Assembly: GCA_028278405.1 (NCBI GenBank)
Contig: JANQEK010000007.1
Location: 62,001 to 126,000, forward strand
Direction of reading: 5' to 3'
DNA from: Nitrospinaceae bacterium
GTDB lineage: Bacteria > Nitrospinota > Nitrospinia > Nitrospinales > Nitrospinaceae
DNA length: 64,000 nucleotides
Positions 51,815-60,525 of this stretch are shown here, piece after piece. The notes under the pieces are model-generated. The model did no database searches. It was not told the origin of the DNA and saw nothing but the letters and a program-made list of their open reading frames with translations. Every line of letters begins with the position of its first letter. Position 1 is the stretch's first letter. Both the position numbers and the translations under genes were made by a program.

Positions 51815-52536
51815 AATGGCGAACCTCCTCCTTATTGGCGTTCTCTCTCTGTTGGCTGGTATCCTGCTCTGAGAGCGGCGTCGAACAGATTTCTGTTCAG
51901 GTTCCTGCGCACGTAAAAGTTCCTGAAGAGATGGTGTACATTCCTGAGGGTAAGTTCAAATACGGTCACGCCGAAGACCCGAAGACGGCTCTCGGCCAAA
52001 AGGTTTTTTTAAAAGCCTACTTGATCGACCGCTATGAACTGCAACGCGGTGAATACAAAAAATTTGATCCGAACTTTGAAATGAGTCCGGGAAAAGAAAA
52101 ATTCCCGGTTACGTGGGTGCCTTTTGCAGCCGCGAAGTCCTATTGTGAATGGGCCGGCAAGCGTCTGCCGACGGAACAGGAATGGGAGAAAGCGGCGCGG
52201 GGACCGGATGGAGGCAAGTGGCCGTGGGGCAGCTATCAGGCGCATCCCAACAACGGATTCTCAGGTTTTATTCCGGAGCCGGTTGACAAACGTAAGGAAT
52301 GGATCAGTCCGTACGGAATTTATGGTATGGGTCACAACGTATGGGAATGGATGGCAGACGATTGGGACTACAACGGGATGCCTGGCGCCGAGAAGGGATT
52401 GTATAAAGTAATCCGGGGCGGATTGTACCAATCCCATTTGAAAATTGACTTTTCACATACTTGGGCGCGCAATTATATGGACCCGACCGCGCGCTACAAC
52501 TTTATCGGCTTTCGATGCGCAAAAGATGTGGATTGA
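51811..52536 (+). CDS. SUMF1-fold lipoprotein
   Basis: A 241-residue protein with a lipobox (CWLVSC) and a complete SUMF1/FGE-like domain: EEMVYIPEGKFKYGHA, YLIDRYELQRGEYKKF, KRLPTEQEWEKAARGPDG, PYGIYGMGHNVWEWMADDW, KVIRGGLYQ and terminal GFRCAKD. It is anchored on the periplasmic side and overlaps the molybdoenzyme gene by four bases (ATGA), so they are made together and likely work together, for example with the SUMF1 fold as docking or scaffold part. Whether it keeps any formylglycine-type activity is unclear. Its stop is 20 bases from the convergent kinase gene. Confidence 0.85.
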   Translation: MKWRTSSLLAFSLCWLVSCSESGVEQISVQVPAHVKVPEEMVYIPEGKFKYGHAEDPKTALGQKVFLKAYLIDRYELQRGEYKKFDPNFEMSPGKEKFPVTWVPFAAAKSYCEWAGKRLPTEQEWEKAARGPDGGKWPWGSYQAHPNNGFSGFIPEPVDKRKEWISPYGIYGMGHNVWEWMADDWDYNGMPGAEKGLYKVIRGGLYQSHLKIDFSHTWARNYMDPTARYNFIGFRCAKDVD

Positions 52537-52556
52537 CTCCATTGCCGTGTCGAGGC

Positions 52557-55151
52557 TTATCCTTCTGACTGGACCTGATCGAGAATGCTTAGAATTTTGT
52601 TCATGTCGTAATTTTTGAGGCAGGTACTCAGGTTATCCGCCAGCTTTTTCCCTTCTTCCCCCGACTCAACAAGTAATGGCAACGATTGTCGAATGCCGGT
52701 AACGTAATTCAATTTTGCGGCTTCCTTGAGCGATTTGTGGATGTCTTTCGGGATATGCACCTGCGAATAGTCCGTGTCGGGCAACGCTTTGGACTCAGCG
52801 CTCTTTTTGGGTGTGTCTGAATAAATGTAATCGATGTTGAGAAGATTTTTGAGGCACTCAAAAACCTGATTGGCTCGAAAGGGTTTAAGGACGACCTCAT
52901 GGGAACCCAGTTTCATGAATTGTTCCCTGTCATGTTGCATGGCTGAAGCGGTGATGGTTACGATTTTGAATTTCTCCTGTCCAAACTCCTCTATTATTTT
53001 AGCAATGGCTTCCCTGCCGTCCATGACAGGCATGCGAATGTCCATAAAGATAATATCCGGCAGGTGTTCGCGTGTTTTGTTCAGAGCAACCAACCCGTTT
53101 TCCGCTTCAAAGACGTTGACCCCGATGTTTTTCAGCAAATGACTCAACACCGTCCGGTTGTCCGCATTATCATCGGCAACCAGGGCTTTGACATGGTGTC
53201 CGTCGGCGATACGAAGGACTTTTTTGATTATTTTCTTCGTCGGTTCCGGTTTTCCTTTCGAAGGAGACAGTTTGAGTGTGAAATAAAAGCAGGACCCTTC
53301 ATCTATTTCTGAAGACACATACAAATCCGAACCCATCAGCAGTACCTGTTTCCGGCAGATAGCCAGGCCCAACCCGGTGCCTCCCTTCTTAATTCCTTCG
53401 GCATCCTGTTTGAAAGGTTCGAAGATGGTCTTTTGCGCTTCTTTCGAAATACCTTTTCCGGTATCTTTCACTTCAAATTTGAATTCGTTATTTTTCCCGG
53501 GAGTGATGCTTAAAGAAACAGTTCCTGAATCGGTAAACTTGACGGCATTCGACAGCAGGTTGGTCAGTACCTGCTTCAATTTTTCTTCATCCCCGTATAC
53601 GTGGTACTGGTCCTCAGGAATATCCGAGGTTTCCAGAATCAATCCCTTTTCCTGGCATTTCAATTTAAAGAGAGTTTTCATGGCCTCGACGATCTGGCTC
53701 ATATTAAAATTCCCCTCGTGGAGCTCCATCCGCCCTGCTTCGATCTTGGATATATCAAGAATGTCGTTAATGATTGCGAGCAGGTTTTTTCCGCTGGAGT
53801 CGATGCGCTCTAGGGCTTTGTGATGTTCCGGTGCTATCGTGGTGTCCCGCCTTAGAATCTGGGAATAACCCATGATGGCGTTCAGAGGAGTGCGGATTTC
53901 ATGACTCATATTTGCGATGAAAGCGGATTTGGCGGAGTTGGCCGAATCTGCTTCGATCTTGGCTTTTTGCAGTTCCATCTCAAAATTTTTACGATCCGTA
54001 ATATTGGTGTCCAGACCGCAAACGGCATAAATATAACCATCAGAATCGCGTAATGGAAATCGGATCGAAATATAGGTTTCGATTTTTCCTTTTACTTCCC
54101 ATTGTTCCTCGAATTCCAATGGCTGGCCGGATTCGAGGACGGTATTGTCCCGACTGGTAAACCGGTCCGCTTGTTCTTTTGGGAAAATTTGGGAGTCTGT
54201 TTTTCCGCGGACCTGTTCGTTGGTGACATCGAACACTCTTTCGAACTGGTGATTGACCAACACATATTGCAGGTCGACATCCTTCATGTAGACGACAGCC
54301 GTGGCATGGTCCAGGATACTCCGCAGGCGCTCTTCACTGTCCCGAAGCGCCGATTCAGATTTTCTTCGAATCTGAATTTCATTTTCCAGGTCATGGGTGC
54401 GCTCACGGACTTTGGCTTCCAGTTCATGGTGAGCCTCCTGGAGCGCAATGTCCCTATCCTGAATCTGGCTCAACATGTCATTGAATTGATTGACAAGCTC
54501 CCCCAGTTCATCCTGGCTGTCGTTGATAGCACGCAAAGCATAGTTTCTCTCCGTGGAAACCCGGTTCGCCAGGTTGGATAGATGGAGAATTGGAGAGGAA
54601 ATGGTCTTTTGTAGTTTGGATGAAAGCAGAAAGGCCCCGAGCAGCGAGATAACCAGTACTATAAATGCAATAATGCCGTACTGCTCAAGCCGCTCATAAA
54701 AGTTTTGAAGATCGGAATGTATGAAAATAGTCCCGACCTTTTTGTTGTTCAGAAGAATCGGCCTGAATATTAGAATTTGTCCCTGTTCAAAATAGTTGCC
54801 CACCGGTCGCGGTTGGGCCGACAGGATAATTTTACTTTTTCGGTCCCGGTAATAGGACGCGAAGATTTGATCATCCTGGGAATACAATGCGGCAGAAATG
54901 ACGCGTGGATCAACTTTCAAGGTTTCCAGGGTTTCCTGGCCGGAAACGGAGTCCTGAAATTTGAGGGAAGCGGTACTATGGGCCCCGATAATATCGGCGA
55001 CACTGGCAAGTTCACGCGCCTCGGTATTGCGGAACGCCAGCAGATCAAACAGACAAAAACCGAGTGCAGCAAGCAACAAGGCCACGCTGGTGGTCAGCAT
55101 GATGATCCGGTTGAGCTTGTCGTGTATGGAAACGTTCTTTAAGAAACTCAT
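52557..55151 (-). CDS. CHASE8-HAMP-PAS hybrid histidine kinase with receiver domain
   Basis: An 864-residue membrane sensor. It has TM1 at about 16-40, a periplasmic CHASE8-like region (about 45-155), TM2 at about 158-178, HAMP to about 235, a coiled coil, PAS (about 275-390), HisKA with [19 protein letters not shown] (phospho-His417), HATPase with [11 protein letters not shown] and [11 protein letters not shown], a receiver with [11 protein letters not shown] (phospho-Asp704), and a C-terminal helical tail of about 100 residues. It lacks an HPt, so phosphate would pass to a separate protein such as that at 40.0 kb. An unusual leader with a tiny ORF and terminator lies 130-300 bases upstream on the same strand. 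Confidence 0.92.
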   Translation of the reverse strand: MSFLKNVSIHDKLNRIIMLTTSVALLLAALGFCLFDLLAFRNTEARELASVADIIGAHSTASLKFQDSVSGQETLETLKVDPRVISAALYSQDDQIFASYYRDRKSKIILSAQPRPVGNYFEQGQILIFRPILLNNKKVGTIFIHSDLQNFYERLEQYGIIAFIVLVISLLGAFLLSSKLQKTISSPILHLSNLANRVSTERNYALRAINDSQDELGELVNQFNDMLSQIQDRDIALQEAHHELEAKVRERTHDLENEIQIRRKSESALRDSEERLRSILDHATAVVYMKDVDLQYVLVNHQFERVFDVTNEQVRGKTDSQIFPKEQADRFTSRDNTVLESGQPLEFEEQWEVKGKIETYISIRFPLRDSDGYIYAVCGLDTNITDRKNFEMELQKAKIEADSANSAKSAFIANMSHEIRTPLNAIMGYSQILRRDTTIAPEHHKALERIDSSGKNLLAIINDILDISKIEAGRMELHEGNFNMSQIVEAMKTLFKLKCQEKGLILETSDIPEDQYHVYGDEEKLKQVLTNLLSNAVKFTDSGTVSLSITPGKNNEFKFEVKDTGKGISKEAQKTIFEPFKQDAEGIKKGGTGLGLAICRKQVLLMGSDLYVSSEIDEGSCFYFTLKLSPSKGKPEPTKKIIKKVLRIADGHHVKALVADDNADNRTVLSHLLKNIGVNVFEAENGLVALNKTREHLPDIIFMDIRMPVMDGREAIAKIIEEFGQEKFKIVTITASAMQHDREQFMKLGSHEVVLKPFRANQVFECLKNLLNIDYIYSDTPKKSAESKALPDTDYSQVHIPKDIHKSLKEAAKLNYVTGIRQSLPLLVESGEEGKKLADNLSTCLKNYDMNKILSILDQVQSEG

Positions 55152-55282
55152 TCCGTTTCAATCTCAGGATTCATTTACAGTGACAATGAAATCCCTCAAA
55201 AGGTGAGCCCTGTTCCGGGTGCTTGATTTGAAGGGTCGTTGGACGCTTTTGCGGGAAAGGACTCAATAATTTAAAAAGTCTT

Positions 55283-55317
55283 CCAAATAAAAAGGGCTCC
55301 ACTTTTCAGTGGAGCCC
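55283..55317 (-). terminator. Intrinsic terminator within the kinase leader
   Basis: A perfect ten-pair stem (GGGCTCCACT/AGTGGAGCCC) closed by GAAA and followed on the minus strand by TTTTTATTT. It would stop transcripts before the kinase gene unless an alternative fold prevents it. Confidence 0.9.
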
Positions 55318-55449
55318 CCCTGAATAAACAGGGAGCTTCCTAGAAAAAGGCTAGCCCTTATCTCCGGAAGCTCCCATTGTACTTGCGTTAGACAATGGAT
55401 CACCTCCTTTCTTCCAGGGGGTGAATCTTAATGCCAAAAGCTCCCCTGG
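55318..55449 (-). promoter_or_regulatory. Structured leader with competing hairpins (attenuator-like)
   Basis: Three hairpins can be drawn on the minus strand. H1 pairs CCAGGGG (55449-55443) with CCCCTGG (55420-55414), just before the ribosome binding site. H2 pairs GGGAGCTTCC (55375-55366, inside the tiny ORF) with GGAAGCTCCC (55340-55331), a perfect ten-pair stem. H3 pairs CTCCCTG (55335-55329) with CAGGGGG (55322-55316) around TTTATT. H3 shares bases with both H2 and the terminator stem, so H3 competes with both. The arrangement suits transcription attenuation coupled to translation of the tiny ORF. The signal and the regulation are inferred. Confidence 0.55.
55351..55395 (-). CDS. Putative 14-residue leader peptide
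   Basis: A TTG-initiated ORF of 14 codons (MSNASTMGASGDKG) ends in TAG. The ribosome binding site before it, AAAGGAGGTGATCC, is complementary to the 16S rRNA 3' end over about 14 bases with seven bases from GGAGG to the TTG, far stronger than any other in this window. The peptide has no run of one amino acid, so it does not resemble amino-acid biosynthesis leaders. Its codons overlap the 5' arm of a perfect hairpin. It could be a real tiny protein or a regulatory ORF. Confidence 0.5.
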   Translation of the reverse strand: MSNASTMGASGDKG

Positions 55450-55641
55450 CGCCTCTGACATCCCATTGAATATATAGATTGACTCACAAATTCTGAAATG
55501 TCAAAAAGGAATTTCCGTATAGGTGTATTTCTTTTTAGAGGGGTCCCGTTACCGATAAAGGAGTTACTGACTTCCAAAGGTTGGGTTTTGGGGAAAGATA
55601 GAAAAATGGGCCGTAGTGGGGAATCTCTTGCGCCTGACTTT

Positions 55642-56121
55642 TTAATAACCCTTCATATGTTGCAGGATTTGTTCGGCTGCCTGGGAGAACAGTTTTTCAT
55701 CAGAACCCCCCATGATGCCGCCCTTAACCCAGGTTTTCACCTGCCACGCTCCCAACGTCCCTTGCTTGCCGATCAAAGCAACTTTGACGTTCAACAAGGC
55801 TTTGGAGCCGTCGTCGATACCAAAAGTAGCCAGACGTTTCAACCGGCTTCCCTCATCAAAGCGGATGATTTTAAATTTCAACTCATACTTGGCTCTTCTC
55901 CGCTCCTCTCCTACAATAAAGAGAGAATCATCCAGCCGTCTCTCCAAAGCCTGGCGAAGTCGGGATCCGGCTTGCCCCAAAGAACTGCTTTTGGAAGTAA
56001 TATCACGCAGATAAACCAGGTTCAGGTCTTTTTCCCACCGTTTATGCGTGACAGTTTGGGTTCCTGTGCAGGCAACCAAGCCTACAGCAAAAATAAAGCC
56101 GGTAACGATCCATTTATTCAT
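55642..56121 (-). CDS. DUF4410-like lipoprotein
   Basis: A 159-residue protein with a signal peptide and lipobox (AVGLVAC). The mature part has VYLRDITSKSSSLGQAG, LRQALERRLDDSLFIVGEERRRAKYELKFKIIRFDEGSRLKRLATFGIDDGSKAL and VKVALIGKQGTLGAWQVK, a pattern that fits DUF4410/CsgG-nucleotide-like lipoproteins built of one alpha/beta domain. Function unknown. It stands alone, 246 bases upstream of the tiny ORF's start and 85 bases downstream of the SUMF1-CcdA gene on the same strand. Confidence 0.65.
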   Translation of the reverse strand: MNKWIVTGFIFAVGLVACTGTQTVTHKRWEKDLNLVYLRDITSKSSSLGQAGSRLRQALERRLDDSLFIVGEERRRAKYELKFKIIRFDEGSRLKRLATFGIDDGSKALLNVKVALIGKQGTLGAWQVKTWVKGGIMGGSDEKLFSQAAEQILQHMKGY

Positions 56122-56206
56122 GGCAAGTCTCTGATATTAAAATTATCAATTGGATTGAGTGGCCCGATTCTACCAGAAAACAATTCCGAATTGCAAAGGG
56201 GGAAAA

Positions 56207-58054
56207 TCAACTGAACCAATGGAGGACTTTTTCCTCGAATCCGCTGAACCAGATTTGCAGTTCGATGGGGATAAGGCTATTAAAATAGGTTAGATATCCC
56301 TCAGCGAGAGCGATCCCGAGACCCACCAGCAAAAGCCCGCTGAACAGGTTGGTGCTATGGAGCAGAATGGTCCGTTGGCCTATTTTGATATCCCAGGCTT
56401 TGCCGCGCAATAGTCGCCAGAACCAGCCGTCTTTACTGAGGTGACTGCACACCGACGCGATCAGAATCAGGGGCGATCCCAATCCAACAGCATAGAAGAA
56501 CAGGAGAGTCATGCCCTGCAGCACGGTTTTATCCGATCCCGCCAAGAGCAGAATTGCCGCTAACACGGGTCCAACGCAGGGAGTCCAGCCCATGGCGAAT
56601 GTAGCTCCAAACAGAAAATATCCAGCCAGGGTCGCGTTTGGGGCGCTTTTGAACGTGGCTCCCGAAAATCCCATGCCGATTAAGGTCATGACACCGAAAA
56701 CAACAATGAGCACACCGCCCCAGTAGGTCAGGGAATCCAGGTAATCGCGTAACAAGCTTCCCATCAGGCTGGCCGATGCCCCCATGATTACGAACAGGGA
56801 TGCCAGTCCGCAAAAAAATGCAAACGAATTGAGGGTCATTCGCCCGCGGCTGGTCTGGGCGGTAATGGCAAAGTAGGCCGGCAGAATGGGTAAAGTGCAG
56901 GGAGATAGAAAACTGAATAGACCGGCTAATAGTGAAATCAAGGACAATACCAGAATTCCGGATTTTGGAAGCTTGGATTCCCCTTCAAAGGGACTGAATG
57001 AAGGGGCGGGTGGGGCCTCGGCTGTCGATCCCGGAGTTCCTGCGGATTCGGAAAATAAATCGCCTCCGGAGGCCGACAGTGTTGAAGAGCTGCTTTGTGC
57101 CTGAGTCGGGAAAGCAGGTGCATCTTTGAATCCCTTCGGCGCTTTATTGCTGACACAGCGGAACCCGACATCCGATGCTCCTTGATCGGGATCGGCATAC
57201 TGGCGGTACCCGGACCGCGCGTACTCCTTCAACACTTTGCCGTAGAACTCACCGGGGAAATGGCCAATATCAGAAACGGATGCTCCCCGGATTACTTTGT
57301 AACCCTGATTGAAATCGTCAAGTTGGAACTTGTTGTCGGGGTAGGGAACATAGTCCCCGTCAATCCACTCCCAGACATTGCCAATCAAATCCTCCACGCC
57401 CTCGGAGGTGGCTCCTTTCGGGAAGGCTCCGACCTTGGTCAGTGAGACTTTGGAGCCAATTTTGTTGGGAAGGTTAGCGCGATCCCGCTCAAACGTATTC
57501 CCCCAAGGGTAGGCATTTCCATGTGTTCCACGCGCGGCCCGCTCCCATTCTTTTTCGGTGGGCAGGCGTTTGTCCGCCCACTGGCAAAAATTGGCGGCGT
57601 CGAACCAGTTCACCCAGACAACAGGGTGATCCCCCAAGCCCTCGGGAAATTGGTTTTTTTGCCAGCCCTTGGGAGGAGAATAATATCCGAGCTTTTCAAT
57701 CATGACTCTGTATTCAGGGTGGGTCGGTAAGTTTTCCAGAAACGCCTGGTAACGGCGATTCGTCACTTCCATCCGGTCTATATAAAATCCCTTGAGAAAT
57801 GGTTTTTGCTCGGGATGAGCATCCCGGTACAGGGGCTTGGGAATGCCCATGGAAGCGCCCAGTCCGGATTCATCGGTCTGATTGGTTCCGAAAACAAATT
57901 GTCCCGCAGGAATAAAAATCATGTCCGCTTCAAGCGGATTGTCCGGTCCGTTAGAATGGGCCCAGGAATACAGAGAAGTTCCGCATATCACAAGAACTCC
58001 CAGGGCCATCAATCTTAAAATTTTCAGCATGGCAGCTTTTGATTGTTTTGACAT
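56207..58054 (-). CDS. SUMF1-CcdA fusion (SUMF1 periplasmic domain plus six-helix thiol-electron transporter)
   Basis: A 615-residue fusion. A signal segment (about 10-32) is followed by a SUMF1/FGE-like domain at about 44-302 (MIFIPAGQFVFGTNQTDESG, KRLPTEKEWERAARGTHG, LIGNVWEWIDGD, KVIRGASV, GFRCVSN). A Ser/Pro-rich linker (about 305-362) leads to a CcdA/DsbD-beta-like unit of six membrane helices, with redox Cys386 in FLSPCTLPILP and Cys493 in GWTPCVGPVL. CcdA moves electrons from cytoplasmic thioredoxin to periplasmic thioredoxin-like proteins. The upstream gene, which overlaps by 31 bases, encodes just such a TlpA-like protein, so the two likely form one reducing pathway with a SUMF1 part outside. 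I know of no characterised protein with this fusion. Confidence 0.85.
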   Translation of the reverse strand: MSKQSKAAMLKILRLMALGVLVICGTSLYSWAHSNGPDNPLEADMIFIPAGQFVFGTNQTDESGLGASMGIPKPLYRDAHPEQKPFLKGFYIDRMEVTNRRYQAFLENLPTHPEYRVMIEKLGYYSPPKGWQKNQFPEGLGDHPVVWVNWFDAANFCQWADKRLPTEKEWERAARGTHGNAYPWGNTFERDRANLPNKIGSKVSLTKVGAFPKGATSEGVEDLIGNVWEWIDGDYVPYPDNKFQLDDFNQGYKVIRGASVSDIGHFPGEFYGKVLKEYARSGYRQYADPDQGASDVGFRCVSNKAPKGFKDAPAFPTQAQSSSSTLSASGGDLFSESAGTPGSTAEAPPAPSFSPFEGESKLPKSGILVLSLISLLAGLFSFLSPCTLPILPAYFAITAQTSRGRMTLNSFAFFCGLASLFVIMGASASLMGSLLRDYLDSLTYWGGVLIVVFGVMTLIGMGFSGATFKSAPNATLAGYFLFGATFAMGWTPCVGPVLAAILLLAGSDKTVLQGMTLLFFYAVGLGSPLILIASVCSHLSKDGWFWRLLRGKAWDIKIGQRTILLHSTNLFSGLLLVGLGIALAEGYLTYFNSLIPIELQIWFSGFEEKVLHWFS

Positions 58055-58653
58055 AGAGAGGACGACGGGGTTTCCATGGATTTATCGATAGGGGTAAGAA
58101 GTTGATCAAAATAAAGCAGGGTTTTGGGTTCCGCCCAGTTTTCCGCTCCGTTGAGAACTCCGATGATTTTACCCTGGGGGTCGATCAAAAATGTTGTGGG
58201 TAAACTGATCACACCAAACTGGTTACTGACTTTCAATTTTGGATCCAGCCCAATCGGAAAGGTAAAGTTTTGTGCTTGAACATAGGGTTTTACTACCTGC
58301 GCCCCGAAGATATCGTTGGAGACGGCGATCATCGCAAAGTTGCGTTCTTTAAATTTCCGATACAGCAATTCCAACGACGGCATTTCCACTTTACAGGGTC
58401 CGCACCAAGTAGCCCAGAAATTGACCAATAAATATTTTCCCTGATAATCGTTCAGAGTTAATTCCCGGCCGTCGAGCGAGGTTAGGGAAAACAGGGGTGC
58501 GTTGACCGGTGAGTCTTCCCCCGCAAAGCATGGAGCGGTCAACATCAGGACCAGAAACCAGACTCCGAAAAAGTTTTTAGGATTCGGCAATACTATAATG
58601 GATGTGCGATTCAGCTGGGTGGGCATGGGGCTACAGAATTCAACGCGATTCAT
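58024..58653 (-). CDS. TlpA/ResA-like periplasmic thioredoxin
   Basis: A 209-residue protein with an N-terminal membrane/signal segment (about 28-44), then a thioredoxin fold: LLVNFWATWCGPCKVEMPSLELL with the WCGPC redox motif (Cys84, Cys87) and VISLPTTFLIDPQGKI with the cis-Pro. This is the TlpA/ResA class that keeps cytochrome c apoproteins or other envelope thiols reduced. It overlaps the SUMF1-CcdA gene, the obvious electron donor. Start is uncertain: ATG at 58653 or 58623, neither with a good ribosome binding site. Confidence 0.9.
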   Translation of the reverse strand: MNRVEFCSPMPTQLNRTSIIVLPNPKNFFGVWFLVLMLTAPCFAGEDSPVNAPLFSLTSLDGRELTLNDYQGKYLLVNFWATWCGPCKVEMPSLELLYRKFKERNFAMIAVSNDIFGAQVVKPYVQAQNFTFPIGLDPKLKVSNQFGVISLPTTFLIDPQGKIIGVLNGAENWAEPKTLLYFDQLLTPIDKSMETPSSSLCQNNQKLPC

Positions 58654-58683
58654 GAAATTTGAACTGCAATTTCATGGGCCGGA

Positions 58684-58914
58684 TTATTCAACCGATTCGA
58701 TGCACCGGACCATTGGAATGGCCTTCTTCAACGCGCGCTCGATACCCATTTTCAGGGTCATGGTAGAACTGGAGCAGGAACTGCAAGAGCCGACCAGGCG
58801 TACTTTAACAATTCCGTCTTCAATATCCACCAACTCGACGTTGCCGCCATCCTGCATGAGTTGTGGACGAATCGTTTCGAGGACTGATTCCACTTCCTCT
58901 TTCATTTCATCCAC
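58684..58914 (-). CDS. NifU C-terminal-domain (Nfu-type) Fe-S scaffold protein
   Basis: A 76-residue protein made of one NifU C-terminal domain: IRPQLMQDGGNVELVDIEDGIVKVRLVGSCSSCSSS, with the CxxC pair that binds a shared [4Fe-4S] cluster. It delivers clusters to target proteins. The GTG at 58914 gives the normal domain length. It is in a run of Fe-S related genes on the minus strand with the downstream TlpA gene 30 bases away. Confidence 0.92.
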   Translation of the reverse strand: MDEMKEEVESVLETIRPQLMQDGGNVELVDIEDGIVKVRLVGSCSSCSSSTMTLKMGIERALKKAIPMVRCIESVE

Positions 58915-58946
58915 CAGATTAAGCCCCTCAATAGGTTGCTAAAAAA

Positions 58947-59207
<261 letters not shown>

Positions 59208-59236
59208 TCAATAAAACAGGGACCCTGTTTTATGAG

Positions 59237-59695
59237 CTATAAATGAACTTTTTCAAATGCCAGGGCTTCAGGATTCCATTCAAAAAATGCCTGATCCCTG
59301 ATTTCCCTATTATACACCGAGATGACCAGGTAGCGGGCATCCGGATAAGTCGGTTCATTGTCGAACAAGGCCATCCGCTTATCTTCCTCGGAAAAATAAG
59401 CATCGTGCTCGGGATGCGAATGATAGAACAATTTGATCACCAGGCCCTGCTCATCCGCCTGCTTCATGATCTTCATCAATTCCCGTGGGTCGATGTAATA
59501 AGCGGTGCGGGCGTCCCGAACATGCGTTTCAGGGTCCTGCTCATGCAACTGATTCTGAATATTCGTGCAACGGAAAATCTGATCTTTTCCCGGATGGTCC
59601 GGCTCGCCGATCACGATTCCGCAACATTCGTAAGGGTACTCCGCCAGAGCGTGTTCCCGCGCTTCCGCTAATTTATCGTCAGCCAAGGAAATCAT
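59237..59695 (-). CDS. M67-family (JAMM/MPN) metallopeptidase
   Basis: A 152-residue protein with a complete JAMM zinc site: YECCGIVIGE supplies the catalytic Glu, and YHSHPEHDAYFSEEDKRM gives H-x-H-x7-S-x2-D. Bacterial members cut C-terminal tails from ubiquitin-like sulfur carriers, freeing the GG end for cysteine or cofactor synthesis. Its position next to Fe-S genes agrees with a sulfur transfer role, but no ThiS/MoaD-like gene is in the run. Confidence 0.92.
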   Translation of the reverse strand: MISLADDKLAEAREHALAEYPYECCGIVIGEPDHPGKDQIFRCTNIQNQLHEQDPETHVRDARTAYYIDPRELMKIMKQADEQGLVIKLFYHSHPEHDAYFSEEDKRMALFDNEPTYPDARYLVISVYNREIRDQAFFEWNPEALAFEKVHL

Positions 59696-59820
59696 TGGAT
59701 TCGGGTCTATTTTGAAACGCGGAGGGCGGGTTTGTCAACGGGTTTCTAAAGATTGTCCGTCCGCCTGAGAGGAGCATCATTCTTTTGTAATACACGGTTT
59801 GTGGAAGTTTAACAAGGGAA

Positions 59821-60120
59821 TCAAACGTGGGTGCGTACCACCAGATTATCCTCCACGGTAATCTGGCAGCCCAGGCGCAGGTTGGGATTTTTCTTGAGGG
59901 CGCGGGCCAGGTTTTTGCTCTCGACCTCGTTGCGTTCCGCCACCTTGCCGGAGACGATTTCCACGCGGCAGGAGGCACACAGGCCCCGACCCCGGCAGTT
60001 TAATATCTTGAAAATATGGGCGTAGATGCCGAGCTTGTTTGCGATGGCCGCTTCCCGAAGATTGGCTCCGGGTTCTACTTTCAAGGTTCGATTGTGGTTT
60101 TCAAAAGTAACTTCTAGCAT
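59821..60120 (-). CDS. Plant/adrenodoxin-type [2Fe-2S] ferredoxin
   Basis: A 99-residue protein with the ferredoxin fold: FENHNRTLKVEPGANLREAAIANKLG, cluster loop CRGRGLCASCRVEI (CX5CX2C) and a fourth Cys in RLGCQITVED. The spacing is that of the 2Fe-2S plant-type ferredoxin, in the subgroup with a short N-terminal strand. ATG at 60120 is preferred since AGGTGGA is directly upstream and the domain starts there. It overlaps the zinc-ribbon gene by seven bases. Confidence 0.9.
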   Translation of the reverse strand: MLEVTFENHNRTLKVEPGANLREAAIANKLGIYAHIFKILNCRGRGLCASCRVEIVSGKVAERNEVESKNLARALKKNPNLRLGCQITVEDNLVVRTHV

Positions 60121-60464
60121 GCTTCCACCTGTACAAAATCGTGTAAAGTTCCTTTCCCCCAATATCCGTGGAATGCGCTCCCCACCGTCGAGCAGACAGT
60201 GGTCATGTGAACGAACTGGGAAATCCCTGTTTCCGTTTTCAGGACGCCCACTTGGGAATAAGGAGGAATTTGACCACCACAGTTGGCGCATTCTACTGAA
60301 TACCGCTCACAGAGGGATAACAGACAGGAAGCACAAAGCACCGGATCGAAGACGTGAATCTCCTGACAGTCGTACTCAACGACCGTGGGGAGTTGCGAAA
60401 CTTCGGTATCGCATTCGGAGCAGTGAACAGTCTGGGAAATTTTCGGAACAACTGTTTGCTTCAT
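60114..60464 (-). CDS. Small zinc-ribbon-like protein, function unknown
   Basis: A 116-residue protein with three Cys pairs: HCSEC, CASCLLSLC and ECANC, arranged as one or two treble-clef/zinc-ribbon knuckles, followed by a hydrophobic region (ISQFVHMTTVCSTVGSAFHGYWG). No family recognised. Starts at ATG 60464 or 60509; no clear ribosome binding site. It overlaps the downstream 2Fe-2S gene by seven bases, so the two are co-translated. Confidence 0.65.
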   Translation of the reverse strand: MKQTVVPKISQTVHCSECDTEVSQLPTVVEYDCQEIHVFDPVLCASCLLSLCERYSVECANCGGQIPPYSQVGVLKTETGISQFVHMTTVCSTVGSAFHGYWGKGTLHDFVQVEAC

Positions 60465-60525
60465 GGTCCGGCGCGTTCGTCTGGAAATGCCCTCTGACAA
60501 AGGGCACATTGTACACCAAGGAGGG

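Noticed and set aside
55390-55412. A match to the 3' end of 16S rRNA (TGGATCACCTCCTTTCT) on the plus strand, as if an rRNA fragment
   Set aside because: The bases before it do not look like the 16S 3' region and no ITS or 23S follows. On the minus strand it is a well-placed ribosome binding site before a short ORF, which explains it better.
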